DNA of 64,000 nucleotides from Ascaphus truei (taxonomy: Eukaryota; Chordata; Amphibia; Anura; Ascaphidae), in assembly GCA_036426205.1 (NCBI GenBank), contig CM071579.1, positions 19,041,480 to 19,105,479 of the forward strand, given 5' to 3'. Shown in pieces: positions 1 through 10,866 of the stretch. The notes under the pieces are model-generated. The model did not search any database, was not told where the DNA came from, and was given only the letters and a program-made list of their open reading frames with translations. The stretch's first letter is position 1, and every line of letters begins with the position of its first letter. The position numbers and the translations under genes were made by a program.

Positions 1-1098
1 CTTCACTAAGACTCCTGCACTCAGACGCTTCAATCTGCAGCATATGCCCATGTGCAGCTGAGTTGCTATGTGATCAGCTGGGATTGCAGTATCCAAGGAT
101 GCCACAGCTCTGAATGCCTTACCTTACAGCACCTGTGCAGACGACTCCGCCCCCCAATGACGTCATCGTTACTGATCACCAACAGGAAAGGGCGTCGCTG
201 ATACTCACTGAACACAGTATATAGCTCAGCAAGCCTCCACTACTCTTTTACCACTCCGGGAAGAAGGCCCCCTTGGCTGAAACGTGTCCACTCTAGGCAG
301 CTATTCATTATTTTGTTAGCGTGACTCTTGGTGCTTATCCATTGGACTGTATGACTTATTTCCACACATCCTGGAGTTTAACTCCGTGGGACTGACTCCA
401 TCATCACTATATGGCAGCTGAGTATCATTTTCTCTGCTATCTGGATTCATTATCTCCTATGGAACCCTTACTCTAGGTTGTTTCATATGTGCAAACAGTA
501 CTGGCTTTTTGTGATTCTACAGCCATGTGTCCTACTTGCTTTTGTGCAGCCACCACAGGCATTGTATGCATCTTTTTTTGATTTTGATATTTTGTATTGC
601 TGTTCAGGGTTTGAGTCTTTGTTTCATTTTGTCTCCCCTGTGCCTCCCCCTTGGTTTAAGTTATTATTTTTCTTATGTACATCATTTTTGTATATAGGTT
701 TATTTATGCCATACCTTTCTTTATGCCCTTAGCTTAGTTATCTACCTTTTTAGCTTAGGTTTTTACCAGGGTTTTTTTTAAATATTCAGCTTTCTTTGTG
801 TCGCTTTATATAGTTATCAGGCTCATTGTGCAGACACATTTTTTGCTTTTGATTTATTTTTCAGCATTATTGATTTTTGTAAATTTTAGTCAGTCACAGT
901 CTTTTTATATTTTTTGCTGCCCTTAGTGTGTATATGTTTTAAATGTTAGTGTTCTTTTTGCTCGCTATTAAAATCTATTCATTTTCTATTTTGACTTTAG
1001 TTTCCTGGTCTTTTGGTATTATGTTATGTTATCAGTTATTTTGTGGTATATTTAGAGTGATGCTTTCGGGGATTGTCTTAGTCTTTTGTATATATATA
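1..1098. other. T-rich non-coding stretch
   Basis: No recognisable gene. The sequence is strongly T-rich from about 480 onward, and short open frames here (for example 478-732) have low-complexity Phe/Leu/Cys composition with no domain. The only structured piece is the GAAAC-type repeat at about 251-290, listed separately. Confidence 0.6.
251..290 (+). repeat. GAAAC-type hairpin repeat, degenerate
   Basis: GGCC at 266-269 can pair with GGCT at 275-278 (one G-U pair), and GAAACG follows immediately at 279. The same layout of short hairpin then GAAA recurs at 2011-2030, 50511-50528 and 61670-61690. The element boundaries are not visible. Assignment to a Penelope-like or hammerhead-bearing retroelement is inference. 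Confidence 0.35.
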
Positions 1099-1102
1099 TA
1101 CA

Positions 1103-1960
1103 CAGTGCTCGACAAACCCGGTCGCCCACTCGCCAGGTGCGAACGGATATTGGCCGGTGGCCAGTTACTTTTCTCCTGCTCTGCAAAAAAAATCCCCCTT
1201 GTTGGTTGGCCGATTGGGCATGCCGCGGAATGGAGCCCTTCCTTCTCTGCAGGGGTAAGTAATGGGTGTGTGCTACTGCACGCGGTGTCCCCATCTCCTG
1301 ACTCCAGTCCCCGTGACTGACTGCCCGCCCGGGGCGGGAGGTGGTAGCGGGGGTGTTCCTTCCCAGTCCCCGGCATGGGAGATGGTAGTGGGGGTGTTCC
1401 TCCCTTCCTCCACTAGTCTGTCTTACCCCCCGGTCCCAGCTTCCTCCCGGTCCCCATGGCTGACTGCCCGCCCGGGGCAGGAGGTGGTAGCGGGGGTGTT
1501 CCTTCCCAGTCCCCGGCATGGGAGATGGTAGTGGGGGTGTTCCTCCCTTCCTCCACTAGTCTGTCTTACCCCCCGGTCCCCATGGCTGACTGCCCGCCCA
1601 GGGTGGGAGATGGTAGCGGGGGTGTTCCCCCCTTCCTCCTACGCTCCCCCCGGTCCCCGCTTCCACCTGCTCCCCGTGGCTGCCCGGGTGGGAGATGCTA
1701 GCAGGGGTGTACCTCCCCTTCCCCCCGGTCCCCGTGGCTGCCCGTGCGGGGCGGGAAATGGTAGCAGGGGTGTTCCCAAATTCCCCCCGGTCCCCGCTTC
1801 CCCCCCGGTCCCCGCTTCCCCCCCCCCTTTCCGGTCCCCGCTTCCCCCTGGTCCCCATGGCTGACTGCCCGCCCGGGGCAGGAGATGGTAGCGGGGTGTT
1901 CCCCCCCCCCTTCCTCCTCGTCCCGCATTCCCCCCTGGTCCCCGCTTCCCCCTAAAAACA
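1103..1960. repeat. GC-rich imperfect minisatellite entered by a MITE-like end
   Basis: The left edge CAGTGCTCGACAAA at 1103 resembles the terminus of the hAT-like MITE at 54142-54297 and also follows a run of TA. From about 1315 to 1960 there are imperfect tandem units of roughly 65-75 bp. Each contains a GACTGCCCGCCCGGG-like core, a GGTAGCGGGGGTGTTCC core and a C-rich tract. No matching right terminus is visible, so the array may have grown inside a MITE whose other end is lost. Open frames on both strands are by-products of the repeat. Confidence 0.6.
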
Positions 1961-2466
1961 AATAGACAATACCGTTCTATGGCTAACAAAATGCTTTTAT
2001 TTGTGCGAGCTTTCGAGATACACTGATCTCTTCTTCCAGCGATGTTACAATGGATAAAGCAAGAAAGGTTTAACTTCAAAACAGTGCATCCTGAAATGTT
2101 ATCTGTGACTGAAGCCTATCCCTCCCCCCCTGTGCAGTATTCGATTTATGACTTAAGGCAGCAGTGCGCAAACTGGGGGGGCATACCCTCCAAGGGGACA
2201 TGAAATTGTCCACGGGGGGGGGTGCGGGGTTTACAGAGGCCCCACGCGCTTCCCGAAGGCACTTAAATTAAGAGTCGGGGAAGCGGCGAAGGCCGGTGTA
2301 AACTGCACTTACCTTGCTTCTGGAGACGTGTCGTCATGACGCTGAAGCCAAGGTAAGAGGGGGGGCACGGAAAGAGGGGAGCAGCCGGCATGGGGGCGCA
2401 GGGAAAAAAGATTGCGCTCCTCTGACAAGGTTTTAAATCGTTAGCCACAGAACGGTATCATCTTTT
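1961..2466 (-). mobile_element. Repeat with inverted ACCGTTCTRTGGCTAAC ends
   Basis: ACCGTTCTATGGCTAAC begins at 1971, and its inverted counterpart (GTTAGCCACAGAACGGT) lies at about 2440-2456. On the minus strand a perfect 5-bp hairpin (GAGAT/ATCTC, plus-strand 2015-2019 and 2026-2030) is followed directly by GAAAG (2014-2011). A third fragment of the same terminus is at 52976-53010 (ACCGTTCTGTGGCTGACGA). The class is uncertain. The hairpin-GAAA layout is shared with other repeats in this window. Confidence 0.5.
2162..2400 (+). mobile_element. hAT-like MITE left end, nested
   Basis: The terminus CAGTGCGCAAACTGGGGGG at 2162 has the CAGTG start typical of hAT-type terminal repeats, followed by a G-rich interior. 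The expected reverse-complement right end is not seen, so this is a fragment. It lies inside the inverted ends of the 1961-2466 repeat, so it may be a nested insertion. Confidence 0.3.
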
Positions 2467-2493
2467 AATTTCTGATTATTATGCTCGGCTAAC

Positions 2494-2495
<2 letters not shown>

Positions 2496-2555
<60 letters not shown>
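2496..2555. repeat. (TG)30 microsatellite
   Basis: Uninterrupted TG dinucleotides for 60 bases. The poly-His and Cys-Val frames across it are artefacts. Confidence 0.97.
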
Positions 2556-2556
<1 letters not shown>

Positions 2557-2696
2557 TGGTGTTTCCCCCCTTCTCTGGGAGATTTTGTCATTACACGGTG
2601 TGGTGTGTTGCATACCTGCTGGTTACAGTAGATCTGAGCATCCTGCTGTGTTGTGGAGGAAATCAGGACAGGCTTCTGGGGTAGTAACTGATTCTT

Positions 2697-3279
2697 TCTC
2701 ACGGTGACAATGCCTCCATCTCTTGCAGGCCCCAGGTTTGTGGGGACAATCCCTGCAGAAGAATTTATTCCCCCCCTGATAGATTGTAGTCTCAGGCAGG
2801 AAGATATCTTTGAACAGGATCACTTTTATTAGTACACTGGCAGATCTCACAGCATTCACAGCATACTTCACTTAGTGGGGTTTCACCCTCAGGATGTACC
2901 CTGGACCTCCACTCCAGGCCAAGGGGCCCTGAAGCAGTCCTTGCTATTCCTTTACTCCCTGGTGGAGTAAGGGGTATAGTCTCCTTTCCACTCCCCTAGG
3001 GGAGGGAATACAGATTGTTAGGGTAGACCAGCCTCTCTCAAGGAGGTAGAGGCACTGACTAAATGTAGCAGTGCAGCTCCTTAAGTACAAGGGAAGTAGG
3101 TACCAGGTCTGAATCCAGTGATTGGAAACACACAGGCCTAGTCCAACCGCCTCCCCTGTCACTCAAGAAGCTACTGTGAGTGGGGAAAACCCATGATAAC
3201 TCCTGGCAGGTCCGCTCTTACCAGGACTTACTACCAAGGAGGGCAGACTTAGTAGCCAAGTTAACCAGTCCTGGCTACA
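2697..3279 (-). mobile_element. Possible LTR-like segment
   Basis: Read on the minus strand, the segment starts TGTAGCCAGGACTGG at 3279, has a TATA-like TACTTAAGG near 3080 and an AATAAA near 2762. This is the order of signals in an LTR. No matching end or target duplication was found, so both the class and the left boundary are tentative. Confidence 0.25.
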
Positions 3280-4626
3280 TAAATAATAGCTATTCTTCCT
3301 TGTGACTATTTCTCCATTACTCCTATGCTGTATTTTTTCGTATTCTGTTAACCTTCTTACGTTAGAGTCAGTTGGTAATTAAATATAAATATTTAAATAG
3401 GAACAACATTTTAGTTTCCAGCAAAGAATTCTCATGAATTATTCCAGATTCTAAACAATAAAACATCTGTTACTAGTTCTTTTAACGTGTGATTATGAGA
3501 TATCCTGATTAATACAACATAATCACCGGGGGGGGGGGGGGGGTAACGTTCTTCTTAATTATCTGTCATGTCACCAAGTTATTGGGATACCTGCGCTGTT
3601 CCTGTAAGGTGTGTCAGTAAAGTACTGGCATGATATGTTTTAGAATATGTCGGTAATATTGGCTAAGAGATAAATATTTTTCTACATGACCCCCATCTAC
3701 TGAGAAATGTATAGCAGGTTCTGACTATAGCAGAAATAACCGCATGAAAAGCCATGACAGTTTTTCAATGCCTTTTAGTGCTCCCGTACAAAGAAGGCAT
3801 AAAACAGATCATTATACGGTTAAAGAGAAAGAAGAGCAACTATCATACTGTATGTTCTTATTGTAACATGTAGAAATGTTAGCATCTATAATGCCGTGGA
3901 GCAAGAGAGCCAAACACATGCTGCTCACAGGATTCAAGATGTTTCTGGTGCACTATCTCAAGCAGTGGGAGGTGTTCATGATGAGTAATGAGTTCTTCTG
4001 TGCACAAATTGCTCACACTGTCTCCTCCAAGAACTACTTGGTAATCAGAGGCCTCCCGATACTCTTGAATATGCACTTTACTTTTACTGGCCCACATCTG
4101 GTGAAAGGGCCGTGATGTGACATCATATAATGCCAGGATCATTTATGGATACTTCGCCTAAAAGATTTTAAAAAACAAATCAATACAAAATCGAGAATGC
4201 TTCCTTTATCGGATCTTAAAATGAAGTACAAAATGAACAGATGATTGCACTGAGCTATATGTTCTTATCTCTGTTTACACATTGCCATACAGTACAGCCT
4301 TTATATTGCAGGGTAACCTCACCCGGCTCATAACAAGGAAGGTCTTTATTTAGCATTTTCAGGTACCCTTTGCCTGGAATCGTGTAACTTTACATCCTCG
4401 ACCAACACATTATCATGTATTCAAGTACTCCGCACTCTTCCTTTGTTGTTAGCAACTTTGACATATAAGAGCCGTTTGCATTTTCTTCTGGCTAAGTATT
4501 GTTATTTGACTTCAATAGATCTTTGTGTATTTTTCACCCGGCTACTGTCCATTACTGCATCAATTCCTTGGCTGGTGCTTTTGTAATCTCGCCGTCATCT
4601 GTTTATGCTTTGGCCACGATACATGG
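3280..4626. other. No recognisable feature; poly-G run
   Basis: AT-rich DNA without coding or repeat signatures I can name. There is a 16-base G run at 3528-3543. The 79- and 87-codon frames at 3876-4142 overlap on opposite strands and match nothing I recognise. Confidence 0.6.
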
Positions 4627-4983
4627 GGTATATGTATTAAGGCAAAAGTGGAACATTTATGGGGCAAAAACACTGCACCAGATGTATCAGTGGAAACAAT
4701 CCGATTACCGTGAATGGGATTGTGTTCTTTGATACATACAGTACAGATGTAGCTAAGCCAACGGTATTCAATATCACCGTCACCCGCAGTCACGGCATCA
4801 GAGGATTAACCATATGGGGGTTCCCACGAGGATGCACAGACCCCCGTGTGGTCATGGCAGACACTGTTTCCGGCGCCATAGACTTTTGCTTCTTCGACCA
4901 CCGTGCCAGAGACAGCGAGTCTTGCCATACGTCCGTATGGTGCAGTTATTTTGCTCCACTTTTGCCGTGATACATATGCCATG
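4627..4983. mobile_element. Palindromic MITE, outer element of a nested pair
   Basis: The left arm (from 4629, TATATGTATTAAGGCAAAAG) is the reverse complement of the right arm ending near 4981. Both arms then run through CAAAA..CTGCACCA. The arms are separated by the 4742-4937 element, so the original palindrome was interrupted by a later insertion. Confidence 0.65.
4742..4937. mobile_element. TA-flanked MITE (ACAGATGTAGC family), inner element
   Basis: It begins TACAGATGTAGCTAAG and ends in a degraded CTTGCCATACGTCCGTA, which is inverted relative to the start. The interior (GACACTGTTTCCGG then AGACTTTTG) closely matches the copy at 51348-51515. TA on both sides suggests a TA target duplication, as in Tc1/mariner-type elements. 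The family name is inference. Confidence 0.65.
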
Positions 4984-4994
4984 TTTGCCCTCAG

Positions 4995-5747
4995 CATCCT
5001 GTGCAGGGCCGGGGTCAGCCATCTTGTGCAGGGCTGGGGTCAGCCATCTTGTGCAGGGCCGGGGTCAGACATCTTGTGCAGGGCTGTGGTCAGCCATCTT
5101 TTGCAGGGCTGGGGTCAGCCATCTTGTGCAGGGCCGGGGTCAGACATCTTGTGCAGGGCCGGGGTCAGCCATCTTGTGCAGGGCCGGGGTCAGACATCTT
5201 GTGCAGGGCCGGGGTCAGACATTTGGGTCAGGCTGGGCGTCAGACATTTGGCAGGGCCGGGGTGGACATCTTGTGAGGGCCGGGGTCAGACATCTTGGCA
5301 GGGCTGGAGGTAGCCATCGTGGCAGGGCCGGGCGGTCAGACCATCTTGTGCAGGGCCGGGGTCAGCCATCTTGTGCAGGGCCGGGGCAGCCATCTTGTGC
5401 AGGGCCGGGGTCAGCCATCTTGTGCAGGGCCAGGGTCAGCCATCTTGTGCAGGGCCAAGGTCAGACATCTTGTGCAGGGCCGGGGTCAGACATCTTGTGC
5501 AGGGCCGAGGTCAGACATCTTGTGCAGGGCCGGGGTCAGCCATCTTGTGCAGGGCCGGGGTCAGCCATCTTGTGCAGGGCCGGGGTCAGCCATCTTGTGC
5601 AGGGCCGGGGTCAGACATCTTGTGCAGGGCCGGGGTCAGACATCTTGTGCAGGGCCGAGGTCAGACATCTTGTGCAGGGCCGGGGTCAGCCATCTTGTGC
5701 AGAGCCGGGGTCAGCCATCTTGTGCTGGGCCGGGGTCCGCCGTCTTC
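4995..5747. repeat. 25-bp minisatellite with YY1-like motif
   Basis: About 30 tandem copies of a 25-bp unit (GCAGGGCCGGGGTCAGCCAT followed by CTTGT). Units alternate irregularly between CAGCCATCTTG and CAGACATCTTG. The centre (about 5220-5340) is more diverged. The reverse complement of the first type, CAAGATGGC, matches the core of the vertebrate YY1 site and occurs in roughly 13 units. Because 25 is not a multiple of 3, one unit reads through all three frames, so long open frames (such as 4814-5794) appear in every plus frame. These are not evidence of a gene. Confidence 0.95.
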
Positions 5748-6904
5748 GATGGTTCTCACTTCCTTTGACTTCTCAGCTGTCTCTGGGACCTTAGACATTT
5801 GCATTTCTGAGAAATATACTTTTCTGTAAAATAGAGTAGTTCCATGTTTCGGCTTTTATCAGCTCTCCGGCTGGTTTGGGAGGTCTGAAGATCTTTGTTT
5901 TGAGGGTGTTAAGAAAGATCTAAAACGTGTATCTCATCATCCTCTTGGGCCCATAACGGAAGTCCCAATTTTTACATTCTTCTATGGCTATAAATGTTTG
6001 AAATGCAAGAGTTCTACTTAGACACAAAATGACACAATAGCAATGAGATTAGGGGTTAAATGCCACTAATTTGTATTTACAGGGGTGTGTTTGCTTGAGC
6101 TACTCTCGTGTGGTGTCTGTGTGTGGAAACGGGCCTTGCAAAGTGCCTGTTCTTCTCTTCTAGGCCATTTAACAAGGATGAGGGGGGCTAAGGGTAATGA
6201 AAACATTTCCCGTTTAACATCTCCACCATTTAGAGTCCCACTGAAAATAAAACCTCTTAATAACAAAAGAAACAGAAAACGGTGAAAGGTTTGCATAAGG
6301 CACTATGAGATTTGATCAGTAGCCCCCCTGGCTCAGGAGTGGCGGGCAAACTGGAAGATTCAAAATGGCTCCAGGGTCAGGGCTCGCTTCGGCAGTCAAT
6401 GTAGAAATCATAACGTCGTGGGGGGAGATTACGTAGTCTTTTTTTATTTGTGACCCTGCCGCCATATTGGTACTTTGTGTCAAAAGTGACACATAAAATC
6501 TATAATTATCTCGTGAACCATGGGGTCAACCAATCAGATCCCTGGTTCAGATGATCAAAAAAATGAATTACAAATAAATACCAAGGTAGGATTGCAGATT
6601 TCCGACACATTGCTAAATATACGCAATTATTTGTCCGTTAAGCAAGATTACCCCTCTACATGACATATGTTTGCAAGGAGACATTCAAAGTACTTAGAGT
6701 TGCCTATAGATATCATGTTGTTTTCGCAGGTTGGAATTTTTTTTAGGATTATCCAAATGGTCCTATGGATCCATGTGCAGAGTCAACTGGGAATACGGAC
6801 GACCCAAAGAACCAGTCCGAACATGGTATATAATAATTAGCTATCAATAATGGATGTAACTATCACATATCATAAGCCAATCAGTGAACCCAGTAAAAGA
6901 CCCT
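5748..6904. other. No recognisable feature
   Basis: Mixed-composition DNA with no coding frame or repeat I can assign. Short frames near 6066-6296 lie on opposite strands and have no domain signature. Confidence 0.55.
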
Positions 6905-7050
6905 GTGTCACCTCATTATGACCTTGGGCAACTCACTTTATCTCCCTATGTCTCAGACACAGGCATTTGATATTAAGCTCTATGAAGCTGGTACCTAATA
7001 TAACGGCAAGATTCTATGTACAGAACTGTACACTTTGTCAGCACTATATA
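6905..7050 (+). mobile_element. SINE body and tail fragment
   Basis: It contains GACCTTGGGCAACTCACTTT and then TCTCCCTATGTCTCAG. This is the same body that follows the tRNA-like head of the SINE at 10695-10866, here in the plus orientation without a visible head. The downstream TAAGCTCTATGAAGCTGGTACC part resembles the usual SINE/L2-type tail. Confidence 0.6.
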
Positions 7051-7265
7051 CACACACACTAGTAAAAAGAGACTAGTACTAGTGTAGTTGAAGCAGAGCT
7101 GAACATAGCTCGTCTGAAATGAGATATAATGGCTTGGCCATGGCCTTATGCAGCATTCTGTGTTGAAGAATAACACCTGATCCATTATTGTCACCTACAC
7201 TGTCTCTTTTGAGGAACCAATTCTACAAATGTCTAGTGCTCTTAGCTCTATAAAAAAAAAGTAAA

Positions 7266-7352
7266 AGACTGAGCCACTTGTGCTGAAGCAGGGATATCCT
7301 GAAAACCTGACCTGTTGGTGGCCCCAGAGGACTGGAGTTGAGACCCCCTGGT
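7266..7352. mobile_element. hAT-like MITE, right half only
   Basis: It carries GACTGAGCCAC, then GCTGAAGCAGGGATATCCTG and AAAACCTGACCTGTTGGTGG, ending near ACCCCCTGG. This is the right half of the palindromic MITE whose full copies are at 15131-15353, 27166-27384, 45202-45384, 47923-48119 and 48677-48862. The left half is missing. Confidence 0.8.
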
Positions 7353-7808
7353 ATAACCAATTTCTGTATTTTGAACGGAGTGCTGTTCTTTAAAGCTCGG
7401 CATACATTTCCATAAATAAAACAATTACGGTTATTACGTTTTATCTTACAATTACAGCACCGGGAGCGAGGTTGCAATAAAATACCAATATACAGTATGT
7501 AACAGTAATGTAGGAAAAAACAATACAGTATATTGTGTAAGTCGTAATTTGTATTTTTATTGGAGGACAAACTGCTGTATTAAGTACAGTTCTTCTGAAA
7601 TGCTGAATGCTTACAGAGAACAACTATCATTTCTTCCGGAAACAGCAATAAGGATTACAGCGTTACTGGCTAGCTGGACGCCCAGTAGGAAGGCTAATCC
7701 TCGCTTTCTTAAGGCGAATGAGTGTAAACAAAAAAATGATATACTGTAGAGTCTCTCCCCCCCCGCCCCCTTCTCTTTCAGAATCTGTGTTGTTGAAACA
7801 GATACTAA

Positions 7809-8240
7809 GGGCCTCATGCAGAGAGCAGCGCTATTTGAAATCTCGCCATTTTCCGGAGAAAATTTTTTTTTTTCTATTTCAAAATCTCGACTCGTGGCTG
7901 GCGAGAAACTACATCTCGCCAGTCTGAAAAGTATCCGAATTCAGAAAGGCGCGCTCGCCATCTAGCGGCTGTTTTTGGCGCGATTTTTGTCAATTTTCTC
8001 CGCCAACTAAAGTTGGCAAGAAGCAGGAGCTCGCCGGCTATAGGGGGGAAAAAAATGCGCGATTTTTTTTTCTTCCCCTTTCAGCTGCGCGCATCTCCTC
8101 ATTTACAATTCTCCACATGCAGTAATGCTAAAAATAGCGGATTTCGCCCATTTCTGCATATGGAGAATAAACCTCTCCATTAAACCTACTTTTTATTCCC
8201 CTCTCCAATTTTAAAAAGCGCTGCTCTCTGCATAGGCCCC
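7809..8240 (+). mobile_element. Harbinger-like MITE, full length
   Basis: Inverted ends GGGCCTCATGCAGAGAGCAG and CTGCTCTCTGCATAGGCCCC bound a 432-bp AT-rich element. TAA at 7806-7808 is repeated at 8241-8243, a 3-bp target duplication as expected for PIF/Harbinger elements. The same family forms the nested pair at 45617-46565. There is no transposase, so it is non-autonomous. The superfamily assignment is inferred from the TSD length and the GG..CC ends. Confidence 0.82.
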
Positions 8241-8243
8241 TAA

Positions 8244-9750
8244 GACTGATGTTTGCAATTTAAATGACAAACATACAAAAGGTAGTCATTATATTGGGGC
8301 GAGAGACCACAGTATAAACACTGTATTAGTTTTAGTATTGCACGCAGTGAGGAATATCATCAGAAATCACTTAACAGTGAAAAGCTAATTTCTTCTGGCT
8401 CCAAAACTGGGGCGGGTTCTTTCACTATCTGTATTTACTGAAGCACAGAGGAATTTGATAGCTTTTTGCCTGGCTTTACCTCATATCCACTTATATAGCC
8501 CACAATTGAAATAAATACAACTTTGCTTTTAGCAGTTTTATGAAAACTATGAAGATTCCCTGTCACATGGCTATTAAATAAGGGCGCTTTAATGGATTCA
8601 GAGTAAATTCTTTGCCTACATAAAGCAAAAATAACAAATTAAATGGTTCAGTGCATGGCTCGTTTTGAAGCTGCTTTAATCTCAAAAGCACTTGAAAATT
8701 GTGATGGATTTTGAAATCAGAAGACAGGATGAGCTGGGATTTCCACCTAACGTTGCAATATCTTGTCCTGCGAAATCCCAGCTATTTTCTCCAATTTAAA
8801 AATTCATCATCAGATTCTATAATTCGTAAAACAAACGATAGTAAAAAGCGAAATGGATTTCTTACAGTTGTTCAGTGACGAAAACTATAAACGACAAAGT
8901 ATGCAAAAACATTACAATGTATACTATTTATCATCCATCTAAAATATCTTTCCTAGACTCCTTGTGTCATTCGGTGCATCAGTGCTCTGGCAATTTGAGT
9001 CTACAATGGAATTCAGTCTTAAAGCAATTTTTTTTTAACGTTTACTCATTTCTGTGTTAATAGCTTTGTTATTATTCTTAGCATTCAGAATTCGTGCAAT
9101 AACGACTTTTTCATAGTAAACTTTTAGCCCAGTGCAGCATAGTCGGAGAACTGGCTAGTTCGTGTATGACATGATATCAGACACTGGTGAGAGCCAGGAG
9201 GATTTGAGTATGATGGTATGTTATGTAGTAGATGTCTGGCATTGTAGCTCGTGGCAAATAAAGCTAATAACATGTTATATGGGCAAACAGTGAAACCGGC
9301 TGGGAGGCTAAAGGTTATTTAAAATGATTGGTGATGATATGGAGCTATTTGATCATATGAAATAAAACGAATGATTATGGAAAGTGAAATTACAGACATT
9401 GGTGGTACAGCAAACAGTTCAAGAGTAACTGCGACAGAATTGCTAAGCAATTGTGAACAATTTAGAGAATTATTCAGTGGTTTCTGTAAGACGAGCAAGA
9501 AAATGGTTCTACAAAGAATTAGAGATCTGTTTGAGTTTGGCTGGTTAACAAAAAGATGCAACAGCTGGTTTGCAAAGGGAATAATATGGGAGGGGGGGGG
9601 GGGGAGATGTCCGTGGGAGAGAAGGATAAGATTGGAATCTACAAATAATGTAGATTAGAGGTGAGGACACATCAAGGATTCTAACAATTTTAGTGCAATT
9701 TGTCAATGTTGGCAAAGAAAGCGATGTTTAAAATATGTAGGACATGCATT
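8244..9750. other. No recognisable feature; small unassigned ORF
   Basis: AT-rich DNA. A 95-codon frame at 9371-9658 begins MIMESEITDIGG and has ordinary amino-acid composition over its first 70 residues, then runs into a poly-G-derived Gly tract. I do not recognise it, and no splice or promoter context supports it. Confidence 0.5.
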
Positions 9751-10500
9751 ACATTAACTGCAGCGCGGGATGTGCGCGCGCGCCGCTAGGCTGATGGCTG
9801 GTACCAGCAGGCACGGGAGATTTGTTGCAGGGGGAGGAGGAAGCAGAACACCTGGTCGCGGGTTGGGGTAAGTGGCGGATGCACCGAGCGCGCTGCGGAT
9901 CCTTACACGGCAGAGGTTAGGCCTAACTCCTGCGTCTGGCCGCCCCCAGCTCTCCTCAGCTGCTGTGGGCCTCTCTAAGGCCTGGTACATATACCCTAAG
10001 TGTCACCTCCTGTTCTGGCCTGAATGAAAATCCCCTTATGTCTATGATGTTAAAACAGTTAAACTAGGGTAACTTTATACAATGCTTATAACTGATACAT
10101 AACTGGGGAAGACATATACAATGTAACTCCGGGTATTAATGTGGTCCCCTTATACCTAGCGGGACACACACAGACAATTCTAACACATTTACAGGCTTGC
10201 AGCCAGCAGTGGGTTGCAGAGCTGACACTTTACATGTACCCACTATGACTCAGGGAAACCCTGTAACATGGCTTATACAGCTGATACATTGCATTACTCT
10301 CGCCCCCTTATCCCTGGGGGGAGAGGCACAGGCATTTTGAATACATTTGCAGTCTTACCACCCTTGCTGGGTTGCAGAGCTGACACTCTACAATTCCCAA
10401 TCTGGCTCAGGGGCACCATACCTTTATTTATTGGCCAGTGTACCCCCTCACTGTCACAGGGGGTTAATAAACTTGCTGGGATATTGTGTTTTCTTTTCAT
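9751..10500. repeat. CpG-containing segment and diverged duplication of about 180 bp
   Basis: 9760-9970 is GC-rich with an alternating GCGC run. The block at about 10090-10265 is repeated in diverged form at 10279-10440. Shared landmarks are CTGATACAT, ACACATTTACAGG/ATACATTTGCAGT, GGGTTGCAGAGCTGACACT and GGCTCAGGG-like sequence. AATAAA at 10466-10471 follows. It could be part of an LTR or another large repeat. No termini were found. Confidence 0.45.
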
Positions 10501-10694
10501 TGATTTTGATTTTCAACTGGTATCAGTTGTTTGGAGGTCCATTGGATGTAGCTTTGGGCATTTCTGTCTTTTATTATAATGGGATATATTCACATCATTT
10601 TTCTAATACTTTCATTGCAATAACCCTGACAGGTCTCTTCTAGCATAAACCTTCTCTAAACAAAAACTGTGCGTACCAATTCTGTATCGTTTGG

Positions 10695-10866
10695 AATAAT
10701 AAATAGGGACCTATTTAGCTTACAATCTATGTTTTTGGTGCCTGAGGCACAGGGAGATAAAGTGACTTGCCCAAGGTCACAAGGAGCCGGGAATTGAACC
10801 AGGCTCCCCTGCTTCAAACTCAGTGCCAGTCAGTGTCTTTACTCACTGAGCCACTCCCTCTCCCTT
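10695..10866 (-). mobile_element. tRNA-derived SINE
   Basis: On the minus strand the element starts near 10866. It has a box A-like TGGCTCAGTGAG (10853-10842) and, about 50 nt on, a box B-like GGTTCAATTCC (10800-10790), the RNA polymerase III promoter arrangement of a tRNA-derived head. The body follows (GTGACCTTGGGCAAGTCACT and CCCTGTGCCTCAGGCACC) and resembles the MIR/L2-related SINE body. The tail contains AGATTGTAAGCT. A headless copy is at 6905-7050. Confidence 0.8.

Noticed and set aside
1032..2079. Glycine/proline-rich ORFs on both strands
   Set aside because: They arise from the GC-rich tandem units.
2697..3279. Firm call of a solo LTR
   Set aside because: Only one terminus and generic promoter/poly(A)-like words were seen. 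The expected direct repeat of TAAAT was not found at the other side, so it is kept only as a low-confidence segment.
4814..5794. 326-codon open frame as a repetitive secreted or structural protein
   Set aside because: It lies almost wholly in the 25-bp minisatellite, and the other two plus frames are equally open. The period, not selection, explains it.
10842..10853. Functional tRNA gene
   Set aside because: Box A and B are present, but the sequence lacks a full cloverleaf and continues into a SINE body shared with another locus.
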